Assembly: GCF_905220975.1 (NCBI RefSeq)
Contig: NZ_CAJNBK010000003.1
Location: 248,001 to 312,000, forward strand
Reading direction: 5' to 3'
Length of the DNA stretch: 64,000 bases
From: Paraburkholderia haematera
Lineage (GTDB): Bacteria > Pseudomonadota > Gammaproteobacteria > Burkholderiales > Burkholderiaceae
This document shows positions 18,805-27,741 of this stretch, piece by piece; positions within the stretch are counted from its first letter, which is position 1; the number at the start of each line of letters is the position of its first letter. A program made the translations under genes and the position numbers. The notes beneath the pieces were generated by a model, which saw nothing but the letters and a program-made list of their open reading frames with translations, had not been told where the DNA came from and ran no database searches.

Positions 18805-19218
18805 ATGCGCTATACGCTATTTGAAAACCAGAAAGACGCAGCCGTTCTCGTCGCCCGCATCCTGTTGATGGTGTTGTTCATCACGTTCGGCTGGTCGAAG
18901 CTGACCGGCTTTTCCGGCACCGTCGCTTATATGGCGTCGAGCGGCGCGCCGATTCCTGAGTTGTCGGCAGTCATCGCCGTCGTGATGGAGTTTGTTGTGG
19001 GCATTGCGCTGCTGGTGGGCTTCTACACGCGGCCGCTAGCGTTGCTGCTGGCGCTTTATACGCTCGCCACGGCGATCATCGGCCACCACTACTGGAACAT
19101 GACGGGTGCGGTGCAGTACGACAACCTGATCCACTTCTACAAGAACGTCAGCATCATGGGTGGACTGCTCTTGTTGTGCGTGACCGGCCCCGGCAAGTAT
19201 TCGATCGACCGGCGCTAA
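18805..19218 (+). CDS. DoxX family membrane protein
   Basis: 137 residues with four predicted membrane segments (about 12-32, 50-72, 77-95, 108-128). The first contains ILLMVLFITFGWSKLTGF, the DoxX signature; the motif FYTRPLALLLALYTL follows. DoxX-like proteins form small redox-associated membrane complexes. It is downstream of pirin, probably in one transcript. The start is the Met before RYTLFENQKD. Confidence 0.88.
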   Translation: MRYTLFENQKDAAVLVARILLMVLFITFGWSKLTGFSGTVAYMASSGAPIPELSAVIAVVMEFVVGIALLVGFYTRPLALLLALYTLATAIIGHHYWNMTGAVQYDNLIHFYKNVSIMGGLLLLCVTGPGKYSIDRR

Positions 19219-19247
19219 GGCCGCGCTATGGGTGTTCGATAAGCTCG

Positions 19248-19288
19248 TAAAAAAAGCCACCCGGCATTGGCCAGGCGGCTTTCTCTTT
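19248..19288. terminator. Terminator between doxX-like gene and alkB
   Basis: AAAAGCC...GGCTTT stem with an A-run upstream and T-rich tail. It lies between two convergent genes and can serve both. Confidence 0.6.
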
Positions 19289-19305
19289 GCATGAAACGAT
19301 CGACG

Positions 19306-20460
19306 CTAGCCGGCAAACTGCGCCAACACGCGCTCACGAATGGCCGGCCGGATATTCGACTGCGCCATATTGCCTTGATAATGCGCGACCACGCGCGGGT
19401 TCATCACGCGAAACCACAGCGGCGGCACGTACGCGAGCATGATCATCGTCGCGTAACCGGAGGGCAATTGCGGCGCGCCGTCGAAATGACGCAGCGCCTG
19501 ATAAGAGCGCGTCGGGTTCGCATGATGATCGGCGTGACGCTGCAACTGGTACAGAAACAGATTCGTCACGATGCGATTGCTGTTCCACGAGTGCTGCGGC
19601 TGGCAACGCTCATAGCGGCCATTCGGAAGTTGCTTGCGGCCGAGCCCGTAGTGCTCCAGATAATTGACCACCTCAAGCAGCGAGGCGCCGTACATCGCCT
19701 GAATCAGCAGAAACGGTATCACCGTCTTGCCGAACAGCGCGATCATCGCACCCCACAGCACCGCCGTCATGGCCCACGCGTGCAGGACTTCATTGCGCCA
19801 TGTCCAGGGCGATTTGCCGATGCGTTCGAGCCGGTGTTTCTCGAGGCGCCACGCGGACGCAATGCTGCCGAACACCGTGCGCGGCAGAAAACGCCAGAAC
19901 GATTCGCCGTAGCGCGCGCTCGCCGGATCGGGCGGCGTCGCCACGCGCACATGGTGACCACGATTGTGTTCGACGAAGAAATGACCGTAGGCGACCGGCG
20001 CGAGCGTGATCTTGGCAAGCCATCGTTCGAAGCCGTCGGTCTTGTGACCGAGCTCGTGCGCGGTATTGATCGACACACCGGTCGCCGCGCCCAGCGAAAG
20101 CGCAAAGCCGAGATAGTCGTACCACGCGAGGGCATGCGTGCCGACGATCCACAGCGCGCCAAAGAACGACACGTATTCGATGAAGGTGGCGAGGTAGACC
20201 ACGCGGCGGTAGTAGCGCTCCCGTTCGAGCGTGGGGACGACGTCCTCGGGGGGATTGCTCGGATCGTCACCGATCAGATAGTCGAGCACCGGAATAATGC
20301 CGAACACGAAAATCGGCCCGAACCACCAGAAGATATGCCAGCCGGTCTGCAACGCCAGATTGGCGGCGTGCAGCGGCAAGGTGATCGTGAGCGCGCCGAG
20401 CAGCCATAAATAGCGCTTGCCGTCGACCCACCGCGCGGGGGCCGCTTGCGATGTTGCCAT
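19306..20460 (-). CDS. alkB: Alkane 1-monooxygenase
   Basis: 384 residues. It is an integral membrane di-iron enzyme that hydroxylates the terminal carbon of medium-chain alkanes using rubredoxin electrons. All family histidine boxes are present: HELGH (135-139), EHNRGHH (164-170), the NYLEHYGL signature (266-273) and LQRHADHHANP (306-316). Six hydrophobic segments are visible. ATG 20460 is chosen because the extra 41 residues of the longer reading are basic and non-conserved. No rubredoxin or alkane regulator lies beside it, so electron partners must be encoded elsewhere. Confidence 0.93.
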   Translation of the reverse strand: MATSQAAPARWVDGKRYLWLLGALTITLPLHAANLALQTGWHIFWWFGPIFVFGIIPVLDYLIGDDPSNPPEDVVPTLERERYYRRVVYLATFIEYVSFFGALWIVGTHALAWYDYLGFALSLGAATGVSINTAHELGHKTDGFERWLAKITLAPVAYGHFFVEHNRGHHVRVATPPDPASARYGESFWRFLPRTVFGSIASAWRLEKHRLERIGKSPWTWRNEVLHAWAMTAVLWGAMIALFGKTVIPFLLIQAMYGASLLEVVNYLEHYGLGRKQLPNGRYERCQPQHSWNSNRIVTNLFLYQLQRHADHHANPTRSYQALRHFDGAPQLPSGYATMIMLAYVPPLWFRVMNPRVVAHYQGNMAQSNIRPAIRERVLAQFAG

Positions 20461-20752
20461 TGTCTCCCTCCTTGTTTTATGTCGCCTGATACCGGCAAGC
20501 TGTGCGCTTGCCCGCCAGTGCGCATGCCGCCAGGATCTTGTCCGGCTCCCAGATTTATATGGCTTGACGGGCGGCTTAGCCAAGGAATTGGCCTAGGTGG
20601 GAGGCTCCAAACAGAGGGGCCGTTGGGGCGGCATGGGGGATGGGCGTCGAGCGGGTGAATGAAACGGGTGTTTGGGCTGCAATTCATGCTGTCTGCGAGT
20701 TGTAGCCTGGCCTGGGGTTCCGCCTGCTGCCACGTGCCGAACCGTCGGCTGC
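20461..20752. other. alkB upstream region
   Basis: No gene is supported here. It must contain the alkB promoter on the minus strand; small hairpins (for example around 20490-20515) have no clear role. Confidence 0.4.
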
Positions 20753-20781
20753 TTGACCGCGACTGACCAACTTCATATAAT
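20753..20781 (+). promoter_or_regulatory. Sigma-70 promoter of a small RNA
   Basis: TTGACC (20753-20758), a 17-base spacer and TATAAT (20776-20781). This is the best consensus promoter noticed in the window, and there is no open frame behind it on the plus strand. Confidence 0.75.
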
Positions 20782-20786
20782 TACCG

Positions 20787-20924
20787 CTCAAAACTACGTA
20801 CGAGCGGGTGTGAAAAACGTAGCGCCGCCCGGGTCACCGGGTTCCACCTGGAGTGGAAATTTCGCCGCAAGGTGAATAGAGAGTCCCGCATGCGACGGCT
20901 GCCGAAAGGCAGCCGTTGGTTTTT
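20787..20924 (+). ncRNA. Putative trans-acting small RNA, about 138 nt
   Basis: It begins about 6 bases after a perfect -10 box and ends in a strong terminator. It can fold into four successive helices: CTACGT/ACGTAG (20794-20799 with 20817-20822), CCCGG/CCGGG (20828-20841), TTCCAC/GTGGAA with a 5-base CTGGA loop (20842-20858), and the terminator stem. It has no coding frame of note. I do not recognise it as tmRNA, 6S, SRP RNA or a known riboswitch. The next gene faces the other way, so it is not a leader. Confidence 0.65.
20895..20924 (+). terminator. Rho-independent terminator of the small RNA
   Basis: ACGGCTGCC - GAAA - GGCAGCCGT, a 9-bp stem with a stable tetraloop, followed by TTGGTTTTT. 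The T-tract is on the plus side only. Confidence 0.85.
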
Positions 20925-20941
20925 GTGGCTAGCCATCGCGG

Positions 20942-21529
20942 CTAAGGGCGGATCTTGCGCCCCTCATAGGTTGCCCGCAGCAGAGTTTTGAACGCAACCT
21001 TTTTCGCTTGCCGCTGACGTTTCGTCAGCGCTTTGTCGAGAAGATATGCGGATTGAACTCGCAGAATCAGACGCTGCCTTCTCGCCCTATCTTTCTCCAC
21101 TTCAAAAAACACGGCGTAAAGTGACGTGGTGCCGTCGGCGTTCGTCTTTTGCAGCGTCATGAAGTTCGGCTGCTGTTCGCCGGCGACGACAATGGGACGC
21201 TCACCAAGCGTCATGACCAAATCCCGCAACAGGTGCTTCGACAGTTCATAGCGGCGCGGATCAAGAACTCGCTGTTCACGTCCGTCATCGTAGATCTCGG
21301 CGTTCGGAATTTCTGAACGCGCTCGTCCGTCCCGAGCAAAGCTGCGGGAAAAACAATGACAAGAAAACATCACGAGCACAGTCACCGTGCAGCTCAGACC
21401 AAGATCGCATTTAAAGGCGAACGAATCGAGATGACTTAAATCCCAAATCGTCTTGTGGAGAACGATGGGTTGAAAGCAGTGAGTTGCAAATTCTGTTGAT
21501 TCAAAAACTTGTACTTCAAACTTCGGCAT
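20942..21529 (-). CDS. Hypothetical protein, 195 aa
   Basis: Not recognised. It starts MPKFEVQVFESTEFATHCF (ATG 21529; a TTG at 21535 would add two residues). One hydrophobic, cysteine-containing stretch (~43-60) is followed by a basic C-terminal half (ARRQRLILRVQSAYLLDKALTKRQRQAKKVAFKTLL). The protein is coherent and ends cleanly, so it is probably real. Its base composition is less G+C rich than its neighbours, which suggests acquisition by transfer. No promoter or partner gene is evident. Confidence 0.6.
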   Translation of the reverse strand: MPKFEVQVFESTEFATHCFQPIVLHKTIWDLSHLDSFAFKCDLGLSCTVTVLVMFSCHCFSRSFARDGRARSEIPNAEIYDDGREQRVLDPRRYELSKHLLRDLVMTLGERPIVVAGEQQPNFMTLQKTNADGTTSLYAVFFEVEKDRARRQRLILRVQSAYLLDKALTKRQRQAKKVAFKTLLRATYEGRKIRP

Positions 21530-21561
21530 AGGCAATCGACGACTTTGGATCGGTCAACATT

Positions 21562-21708
21562 CTACGTCTGGCGAAGTCGTTCGTTTTCCGAAATAACGCT
21601 GTCGAATGGCATAGGAATGTTGCCTTTTCTCAGCGCACACTCAAAATCTCTGAGAAAAACAATTTCGCTGCCGGCGCGAGTCGGATTGCCCTGACAGACA
21701 CAGTGGTC
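21562..21708 (-). pseudogene. Possible gene remnant upstream of the hypothetical gene
   Basis: An open minus-strand stretch of about 49 codons that reads like protein (GSEIVFLRDFECALRKGNIP, then PFDSVISENERL) but has no start codon before its middle and is closed upstream by a stop. It shares the lower G+C content of the adjacent hypothetical gene. It could equally be chance. Confidence 0.25.
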
Positions 21709-21770
21709 TCAGCCATCGCTTGGCCCGAAAAAACCCGCTCAAAAGCAGGTCCGGTTCCATCAAAAACAAA

Positions 21771-21800
21771 AACGGCGGCCCGAAGGCCGCCGTCCGCCAC
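21771..21800 (-). terminator. ahpF terminator
   Basis: ACGGCGGCC (21772-21780) pairs with GGCCGCCGT (21785-21793); on the minus strand the stem is followed by TTTTTGTTTTTG. It lies 20 bases after the ahpF stop. Confidence 0.85.
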
Positions 21801-21813
21801 TCAAACAAGCACA

Positions 21814-23409
21814 TCACACTGCCGCTTCAACCTCTTCTACTTCGCTCACCACTTCGTCCGTATCGCTGCTGCGGATCAGGTGATCGAACGCGGAGAGCGA
21901 TGCCTTCGCGCCCTCGCCCACTGCAATCACGATCTGCTTGAACGGGACCGTAGTCACGTCGCCGGCGGCAAACACGCCCGGCACCGACGTTGCGCCACGT
22001 GCATCGACGACGATCTCGCCGTGCTTCGACAACTCGACCGTGCCCTTCAGCCATTCGGTGTTCGGCACGAGGCCGATCTGCACGAACACGCCTTCGAGTT
22101 CGATGTTTTTCGTTTCGCCAGTACGCAGGTCCTTGTAGACCAGACCGTTGACCTTCTTGCCGTCGCCGGTGATTTCCGTGGTCTGCGCCTGCGTGACGAT
22201 CGTCACGTTGGCGAGGCTGCGCAGCTTGCGCTGCAGCACTTCGTCCGCTCGCAGTTGTGGGCCGAATTCGAACAGCGTCACTTCACGCACGATGCCCGCG
22301 AGATCGATGGCCGCTTCGACGCCCGAGTTGCCGCCACCGATCACCGCCACGCGCTTGCCCTTGAACAGCGGGCCGTCGCAGTGCGGGCAGTACGCCACGC
22401 CGTGGTTGCGGTACTCGCGCTCGCCCGGCACGTTGATTTCGCGCCAGCGGGCACCAGTCGCCAGAATGATGGTCTTCGCCTTCAGCACGGCACCATTCGC
22501 CAGACGCACCTGGTTGATGCGGCCCGGGATCAGCGCTTCAGCGCGCTGCACGTCCATGATGTCGACTTCGTAGCTCTTCACATGCTGTTCGAGCGCCATC
22601 GCGAACTTCGGCCCTTCCGTTTCCGTCACGGAGACGAAGTTCTCGATCGCCAGCGTATCGAGCACCTGACCGCCGAAGCGTTCCGCCACGACACCCGTGG
22701 CAATCCCCTTGCGCGCCGAGTAAATCGCCGCAGCCGCGCCCGCAGGGCCGCCGCCGACGATCAGCGTATCGAACACCGGCTTCTTTTCCAGTTCCTTCGC
22801 CGCACGAGCGCCGGCATTGGTGTCGAGCTTCGCGAGGATTTCCTTCACGCCGCTGCGGCCCTGGCCGAACACTTCGCCGTTCATGAACATGGTCGGTACC
22901 GCCATGATCTGGCGCGCTTCGACTTCGTTCTGGAACAGCGCGCCGTCGATCGCCACGTGGCGGATGCGCGGGTTGATCAGCGCCATCACGTTCAGCGCCT
23001 GGACGACTTCCGGGCAGTTCTGGCATGACAGCGAAAAATACGTTTCGAATTGATAGTCGCCGTCGAGACTGCGGATCTGTTCGATCACCGCGTCGTCGAG
23101 TTTGACGGGATGGCCGCCGACCTGCAAAAGCGCGAGGACGAGCGACGTGAATTCATGCCCCATCGGAATACCGGCGAAACGGATGCCCGTTTCCTTGCCC
23201 GGCTCGCCGATTGAAAACGACGGCTTGCGCTCGCTGTCGCCGCGACGTTCAATCACGGTGACGCGCTCCGACAATGTCGCGATATCGTTCAGCAATGCCA
23301 GCAGCTCTTGCGATTTCGCACCGTCGTCGAGCGAGGCGACGATCTCGATAGGCCTGCTAACCTTTTCGAGGTAGGATTTCAACTGCGTCTTGAGATTGGC
23401 GTCCAGCAT
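21814..23409 (-). CDS. ahpF: Alkyl hydroperoxide reductase subunit F
   Basis: 531 residues. It is an NADH-dependent FAD disulfide reductase that recycles AhpC. Its N-terminal double thioredoxin domain has the CQNC redox site (Cys129/Cys132). The thioredoxin-reductase part has the FAD motif [10 protein letters not shown] (219-228), the active CPHC (Cys341/Cys344), the NADH-binding GGGNSG (~358-363) and the C-terminal [10 protein letters not shown]. It lies 151 bases after ahpC on the same strand; the spacer contains small hairpins that may set the AhpC:AhpF ratio. Confidence 0.95.
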   Translation of the reverse strand: MLDANLKTQLKSYLEKVSRPIEIVASLDDGAKSQELLALLNDIATLSERVTVIERRGDSERKPSFSIGEPGKETGIRFAGIPMGHEFTSLVLALLQVGGHPVKLDDAVIEQIRSLDGDYQFETYFSLSCQNCPEVVQALNVMALINPRIRHVAIDGALFQNEVEARQIMAVPTMFMNGEVFGQGRSGVKEILAKLDTNAGARAAKELEKKPVFDTLIVGGGPAGAAAAIYSARKGIATGVVAERFGGQVLDTLAIENFVSVTETEGPKFAMALEQHVKSYEVDIMDVQRAEALIPGRINQVRLANGAVLKAKTIILATGARWREINVPGEREYRNHGVAYCPHCDGPLFKGKRVAVIGGGNSGVEAAIDLAGIVREVTLFEFGPQLRADEVLQRKLRSLANVTIVTQAQTTEITGDGKKVNGLVYKDLRTGETKNIELEGVFVQIGLVPNTEWLKGTVELSKHGEIVVDARGATSVPGVFAAGDVTTVPFKQIVIAVGEGAKASLSAFDHLIRSSDTDEVVSEVEEVEAAV

Positions 23410-23560
23410 GGCTTTCGATTCCGTGACGAGGGGTGTTGGGTCCCGGGCGCCGCACGCATCCGGGTAGGAGGCGCGCAGCCCGGGGGCGTGCGAACCGCTG
23501 TATCAAGCGGTCCGCACGGCGATGCGCCGTAAGGCGCTTACTGCGTGAGGCTTTGAGACC

Positions 23561-24124
23561 TTAGATCTTGCCGATCAGGTCGAGCGACGGGGTCAGCGTT
23601 TCAGCGCCCGGCGTCCACTTGGCGGGGCACACTTCACCCGGGTGAGCCGCGATGTATTGCGCTGCTTGCACCTTGCGCAGCAGTTCGCCGGCGTCACGGC
23701 CAATGCCGTTGTCGTGAATTTCGGCCAGCTTGATCTCGCCTTCCGGGTTGATCACGAACGTGCCGCGCAGTGCCAGGCCTTCTTCTTCGATCAGCACGTC
23801 GAAATTGCGCGAGATGGCCAGGGTCGGGTCAGCGATCATCGGGTACTTGATCTTCTGGATCGTGTCCGACGTGTCGTGCCATGCCTTGTGCGTGAAGTGC
23901 GTATCGGTCGACACGCTGTAGATCTCAACGCCGAGCTTCTTGAATTCGGCGTAACGATCGGCCAGGTCACCCAGTTCGGTCGGGCAGACAAACGTGAAGT
24001 CGGCCGGGTAGAAAACGAAAACCGACCACTTGCCCTTCAGGCTTTCTTCAGTGACGGTCTGGAAATCGCCGTTGTGAAAAGCCTGTGCCTTGAACGGTTT
24101 GACTTGACTGTTGATGATCGGCAT
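23561..24124 (-). CDS. ahpC: Alkyl hydroperoxide reductase subunit C (typical 2-Cys peroxiredoxin)
   Basis: 187 residues. It reduces H2O2, organic peroxides and peroxynitrite. The peroxidatic cysteine is Cys47 in TFVCPTE and the resolving cysteine Cys166 in EVCPAKW, both at family-standard positions. ATG 24124 is preceded by an AAAGAGGACTC ribosome-site region. It is followed by ahpF, its reductant. A half-conserved OxyR-like palindrome lies about 80-105 bases upstream. Confidence 0.95.
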   Translation of the reverse strand: MPIINSQVKPFKAQAFHNGDFQTVTEESLKGKWSVFVFYPADFTFVCPTELGDLADRYAEFKKLGVEIYSVSTDTHFTHKAWHDTSDTIQKIKYPMIADPTLAISRNFDVLIEEEGLALRGTFVINPEGEIKLAEIHDNGIGRDAGELLRKVQAAQYIAAHPGEVCPAKWTPGAETLTPSLDLIGKI

Positions 24125-24203
24125 TTACTGAGTCCTCTTTCGGGGTGGTTGGAAAGTGGAGTCAGTATGTCAGACACCGCTTAATAGGTAAAGTGGTGTG
24201 TTT

Positions 24204-24229
24204 CAATTATTTCGATAGTTTATTACTAT
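24204..24229. promoter_or_regulatory. Possible OxyR site upstream of ahpC
   Basis: ATAG (24215-24218), seven bases, CTAT (24226-24229) match two of the four OxyR contact tetranucleotides; CAAT at 24204 is three-quarters of a third at the right spacing. The A+T-rich setting and the gene downstream fit. Confidence 0.45.
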
Positions 24230-24272
24230 TTGAATACCGACCGGCGGCTATTGCACCGCACCAATCCTGGGC

Positions 24273-26237
24273 TCAGTCCTTCATAAGCCGCCAAAGGGTT
24301 GTGCGGCCGATTCCCAATGCCCGGCTTGCCGCAGCGCGGTTGCCGCCGGCCTGTTCGAGGGCGTGCATGACATCCTCGCGGGTGGGCGAGTGACGAACCG
24401 GGGCGTCACCATTGGCGTGGACCTGGGCCACGGCGCCCCGCACGGCCGCGACCGTCTGCCGCATCCGCCCGAATTCCGGAAACACTGCCTGCAGGTCCTG
24501 CCCGCCAACGTCCGCCGAATCGCTCAGATAAATGGCGGCGCGCGCCAGCAGATTTTCCAGCTCCCGCACATTGCCGGGCCACGCGTAGAACTCGAACAAG
24601 GGCGTGAGAAACGCCAGCACCCGCTCGAGCGCGGCACCCGACAGCCCAAACTGGAGCGCACTGCGGTTCAACAAGTGCCGCGCCAGTTGCGCGACGTCGC
24701 CGCGCCGTTCGCGCAGGGGCGGCAGTTCTATCTGAAGCAGGTTCAGTCGAAAGTACAAATCCGCGCGAAACGCGCCCTGCTCGACCAGCGCGTGCAGATC
24801 GCGATGCGTGGCGGCGATCACCCGCACGTCGACGGGCGTTGCGCGTCCGGCGCCGAGCTTCATGACTTCGCGCTCCTGCAACACGCGCAGCAGGCGGCTT
24901 TGCAGCGCCGCCGGCATCTCACCGATTTCGTCGAGAAAGATCGTGCCGGTGTGGGCGATTTCGAAAAGGCCCGGCTTGCCGCCGCGGCGCGCGCCGGTGA
25001 ACGCCCCTTCCTCATGGCCGAACAGTTCGCTTTCGATCAGCCCTTCAGGGAGCGCCGCGCAATTGAACGCGACAAACGGATTGCCGCGCCGCCGGCTGGC
25101 ATTGTGGATGCCTTGCGCAACCAGTTCCTTGCCGGTGCCGCTTTCGCCGCTCAACAACACGGTGGCGTCGTGAGCCGCGCCTGCGCGCGCGAGCCGCCGC
25201 ACCCGCTCGAGCGCCGCCGAACTGCCGGTCAGGTCGTCCAGATGGTGCCGCGCGACCAGATGCTTCGGCCGCTGGCTGGTCCGCAGCGAGCGGTCGATCC
25301 GCTGCGCGACCAGCGCATCCTGCACGGTGACCACCGAGCCCGAACGCAAGCCCTGTTCGACGATCGGCACACAATTGACGATCAGCGCGCGGCCGCCGAT
25401 CTGCTCGATGCGCTCTTCGACCGGCATGTCATGCTCGAGCGTCTCGCGCAGCCACGGGCCGACGGCGCGCGTCAATTGCGCCGGGACGTCCTGTTCGCGG
25501 TCGAGTCCGAGCAGATCGAGCATGGCCGGATTGACGGCTTCGAGCTGTCCGGCGTCGTCGAAGGCGGCCACGCCGTCGCGCAGATGGGCAACGATCGTGT
25601 TCAGGCGCACCCGCTTCGACTCCTTCTGGCGGCTCACGCGCGCCAGTTCGACCGAGCGCTCGAACGCTTCTTCGACCGCGCCGAGCGAGTACAGAAAGAC
25701 GCTCTCAAGGCCGGCTTGCTGGGCGAGATCGCAGGCCATGCCGGGGCCAATTATCACGCGGCAGCCTTCGGCCGCCAGATTGTTGACCGCGAGCCGCACT
25801 TCGTCGATCGAGCGGTAAGCCCGCTGTTTCAGGCCAACGTTCAGCCACGCGCTCAGGTCCGCGAGTTCGTGCGAGATGGTTTCGTGCAGGACAAGGCCGA
25901 TCTGCGCGCGAGGCCAGGTCGTCGTGGCGCGGGTGATCGCGCTCAGCACGTCGAACCCGTTCACCTTGACCATCACCACCGGCACGCTCAGGTTGTCGCG
26001 CAGGTAGGCGCCGTTCGATCCGGCCGCCAGTACGACATCGACCGAGCCCGCGTCCACATAGGCCTGCAGGGCCGTGACGGCGGCACCGTAGCCTTCCCGG
26101 ACCGAAAAGAACCTGGCGCGCCCGGTATAACGCGGCGCAACAGTCTCGCAAAGCGATTGCAACCGGCTGATACTCACCAATGCAACACCTGGGCGGCCGG
26201 GATCGGGATTAGCAAGGGACGACGTGAAAATAGACAT
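24273..26237 (-). CDS. prpR: PrpR-type sigma-54-dependent transcriptional activator
   Basis: 654 residues. The N-terminal ~185 residues match the PrpR_N sensory domain that binds 2-methylcitrate-like ligands in the propionate regulator. A PAS-like linker follows. The AAA+ domain has GESGTGKE (Walker A) and [12 protein letters not shown], the sigma-54-contacting loop; DEIGEMP is Walker B. A Fis-type helix-turn-helix ends the protein. ATG 26237 (GGAG 7 bases upstream) is chosen; the longer reading runs into the operator. It is divergent from an isocitrate-lyase-family gene. Confidence 0.85.
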   Translation of the reverse strand: MSIFTSSLANPDPGRPGVALVSISRLQSLCETVAPRYTGRARFFSVREGYGAAVTALQAYVDAGSVDVVLAAGSNGAYLRDNLSVPVVMVKVNGFDVLSAITRATTTWPRAQIGLVLHETISHELADLSAWLNVGLKQRAYRSIDEVRLAVNNLAAEGCRVIIGPGMACDLAQQAGLESVFLYSLGAVEEAFERSVELARVSRQKESKRVRLNTIVAHLRDGVAAFDDAGQLEAVNPAMLDLLGLDREQDVPAQLTRAVGPWLRETLEHDMPVEERIEQIGGRALIVNCVPIVEQGLRSGSVVTVQDALVAQRIDRSLRTSQRPKHLVARHHLDDLTGSSAALERVRRLARAGAAHDATVLLSGESGTGKELVAQGIHNASRRRGNPFVAFNCAALPEGLIESELFGHEEGAFTGARRGGKPGLFEIAHTGTIFLDEIGEMPAALQSRLLRVLQEREVMKLGAGRATPVDVRVIAATHRDLHALVEQGAFRADLYFRLNLLQIELPPLRERRGDVAQLARHLLNRSALQFGLSGAALERVLAFLTPLFEFYAWPGNVRELENLLARAAIYLSDSADVGGQDLQAVFPEFGRMRQTVAAVRGAVAQVHANGDAPVRHSPTREDVMHALEQAGGNRAAASRALGIGRTTLWRLMKD

Positions 26238-26258
26238 TACAACGCTCCGCTCGTAGCT

Positions 26259-26292
26259 GGAACGTTCCATGAAACGTTTCATGGAACGTTCC
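26259..26292. promoter_or_regulatory. 34-bp perfect palindrome, probable PrpR operator/enhancer
   Basis: Three palindromic units, GGAACGTTCC (26259-26268), TGAAACGTTTCA (26270-26281) and GGAACGTTCC (26283-26292), are centred exactly 12 bases apart and together form one perfect palindrome. It lies 21 bases upstream of the prpR start and about 110-140 bases upstream of the sigma-54 promoter of the divergent gene, the usual place for an enhancer. Confidence 0.8.
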
Positions 26293-26374
26293 GATATTCT
26301 GCCATGATCCGCGACGCCGCTTCCGCCTTACCTAACCCATTGATTGCTCTACCTAAATTCAGAATGTCGGCGAA

Positions 26375-26390
26375 TGGCATGCTTCCTGCG
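26375..26390 (+). promoter_or_regulatory. Sigma-54 (-24/-12) promoter
   Basis: TGGCATGCTTCCTGC (26375-26389) has GG and GC separated by exactly 10 bases, as in the -24/-12 class. It lies 51 bases before the start of the lyase gene and is the expected target of the divergent activator. Confidence 0.7.
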
Positions 26391-26440
26391 AATACAACCC
26401 GGCGTTCTATCACTCACGTCCTATCCGGAGACACACAGCC

Positions 26441-27322
26441 ATGACCACTTCCGCTACCCGCCGCGCCGCCTTCCGCGCCAAAGTCAAACAACGCCAGGGC
26501 CTGCTCGTGCCGGGCGCCTTCAACGCCATGAGCGCGCGCGTGATCGAAGACGCCGGCTTCGAAGCGATCTACATCACGGGCGCGGGTGTCACTAACATGT
26601 CGCTCGGTCTGCCCGATCTTGGCTTCATCGGCCTGGCCGAAGTCGCCGAGCATTGCGCGCGGATTCGCGACGCGGTTGCGCTGCCGCTGATCGTCGACGC
26701 CGACACCGGCTTCGGCAACGCGCTGAACGTGCGCCAGACTGTGCGCGTGCTCGAGCGCAGCGGCGCCGACGTGATCCAGTTCGAAGACCAGGTCATGCCG
26801 AAGAAATGCGGCCACTTCGCCGGCAAGGAAGTCGTCGGCACGAGCGAGATGGTCGGCAAGATCCGCGCGGCCGTCGATGCCCGCGAAGACGGCAATCTGC
26901 AGATCATGGCGCGCACCGATTCGGCCGCGGTCCACGGCATTGAAGACGCGATCGAGCGCGGCCATCGCTTCATCGAAGCCGGCGCGGACATTCTGTTTAT
27001 CGAAGCGACCGAATCGCTTGCTGACATCGAGCGTTTGCCGGGACTGTTCGACAAGCCGCAACTGATCAACATCGTGATCGGCGGCAAGACGCCGGTGCAA
27101 TCGCGCGAAGCGCTCGGCAAACTCGGCTACGGCATCGTCCTGTACGCGAACGCGGCGCTGCAAGGCGCGGTGCTCGGCATGCAGCGCGCGCTCGGCACGC
27201 TGAAAAGCAATGGCCGCCTCGATGAGGACGCCAGCCTGGTCGCCCCCTTTAGCGAACGCCAGCGCCTCGTGAACAAGCCGCTGTACGACAAGCTCGATCG
27301 GGAATACGCGGCGAAGGACTGA
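26441..27322 (+). CDS. Isocitrate lyase/PEP mutase superfamily lyase (2-methylisocitrate- or dimethylmalate-lyase-like)
   Basis: 293 residues. A TIM barrel of the superfamily: AIYITGAGVTNMSLGLPDLG, the metal-binding DADTGFGN, and the gating loop with catalytic KKCGH (near residue 125), which marks C-C lyases rather than PEP mutases. PrpB, dimethylmalate lyase and oxaloacetate hydrolase all remain possible. It is transcribed from a sigma-54 promoter next to a PrpR-type activator, which favours a short-chain-acid role. The usual prpC and acnD partners are absent, so this may be a stand-alone duplicate or a different pathway. Confidence 0.8.
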   Translation: MTTSATRRAAFRAKVKQRQGLLVPGAFNAMSARVIEDAGFEAIYITGAGVTNMSLGLPDLGFIGLAEVAEHCARIRDAVALPLIVDADTGFGNALNVRQTVRVLERSGADVIQFEDQVMPKKCGHFAGKEVVGTSEMVGKIRAAVDAREDGNLQIMARTDSAAVHGIEDAIERGHRFIEAGADILFIEATESLADIERLPGLFDKPQLINIVIGGKTPVQSREALGKLGYGIVLYANAALQGAVLGMQRALGTLKSNGRLDEDASLVAPFSERQRLVNKPLYDKLDREYAAKD

Positions 27323-27741
27323 GCGGCGAGAAAAGCCGTGTTTCCGGCGCGCTTCGCGCTGTCGCCAGCGCGCACCGCAATGCGCCCCGTTTGCTGCCGT
27401 CTACCGCTGTGCGTCGTGAATTGTTGCGTTACGATGCAGGGTTGGCGGCCGCAGGTGGCGGCTTAAGTGCGACAGCTGCGCATTCGCGTGCACGCGGTGG
27501 TGGCTACGCGTTGTGGTCCAGGCGTGACTGCCATGGATAAAGGCCATCAGTTTGCCTGCCCCAATGACTCCACCGACGCCAAACAGGCCGCGGCCTTATT
27601 GTTCGCCTGATGAGGAACGCCGGAAACACGCTTTCGAAAGGTTGTCGCAAACATGAAGTCAAAGCAATTGCGCGGTGCATGCCGGCACGCTAAAGGCGTC
27701 ATCGAATTCACACGCAATGGCCAGGCGCCGGGGACGGTGCA
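27323..27741. other. Intergenic stretch
   Basis: About 420 bases with no supported gene. A 25-codon frame at 27533 (MDKGHQFACPNDSTDAKQAA) lacks a ribosome site and is not called. No terminator or operator was recognised. Confidence 0.4.

Noticed and set aside
19267..20409. 380-codon plus-strand frame opposite alkB
   Set aside because: Shadow frame, Arg/His-rich.
20753..20924. Small RNA as a riboswitch or leader
   Set aside because: The next gene is on the opposite strand and the transcript ends in a strong terminator, so it cannot act on a downstream gene in cis.
21703..23028. 441-codon plus-strand frame opposite ahpF
   Set aside because: Shadow of ahpF.
24184..24229. Full four-element OxyR site
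   Set aside because: Only two elements are exact; the outer ATAG at 24184 is at the wrong spacing, so only a partial site is reported.
24363..26444. 693-codon plus-strand frame opposite prpR
   Set aside because: Mirror frame of a well-conserved activator; composition is not protein-like.
27533..27610. 25-codon micro-gene
   Set aside because: No ribosome site or conserved context.
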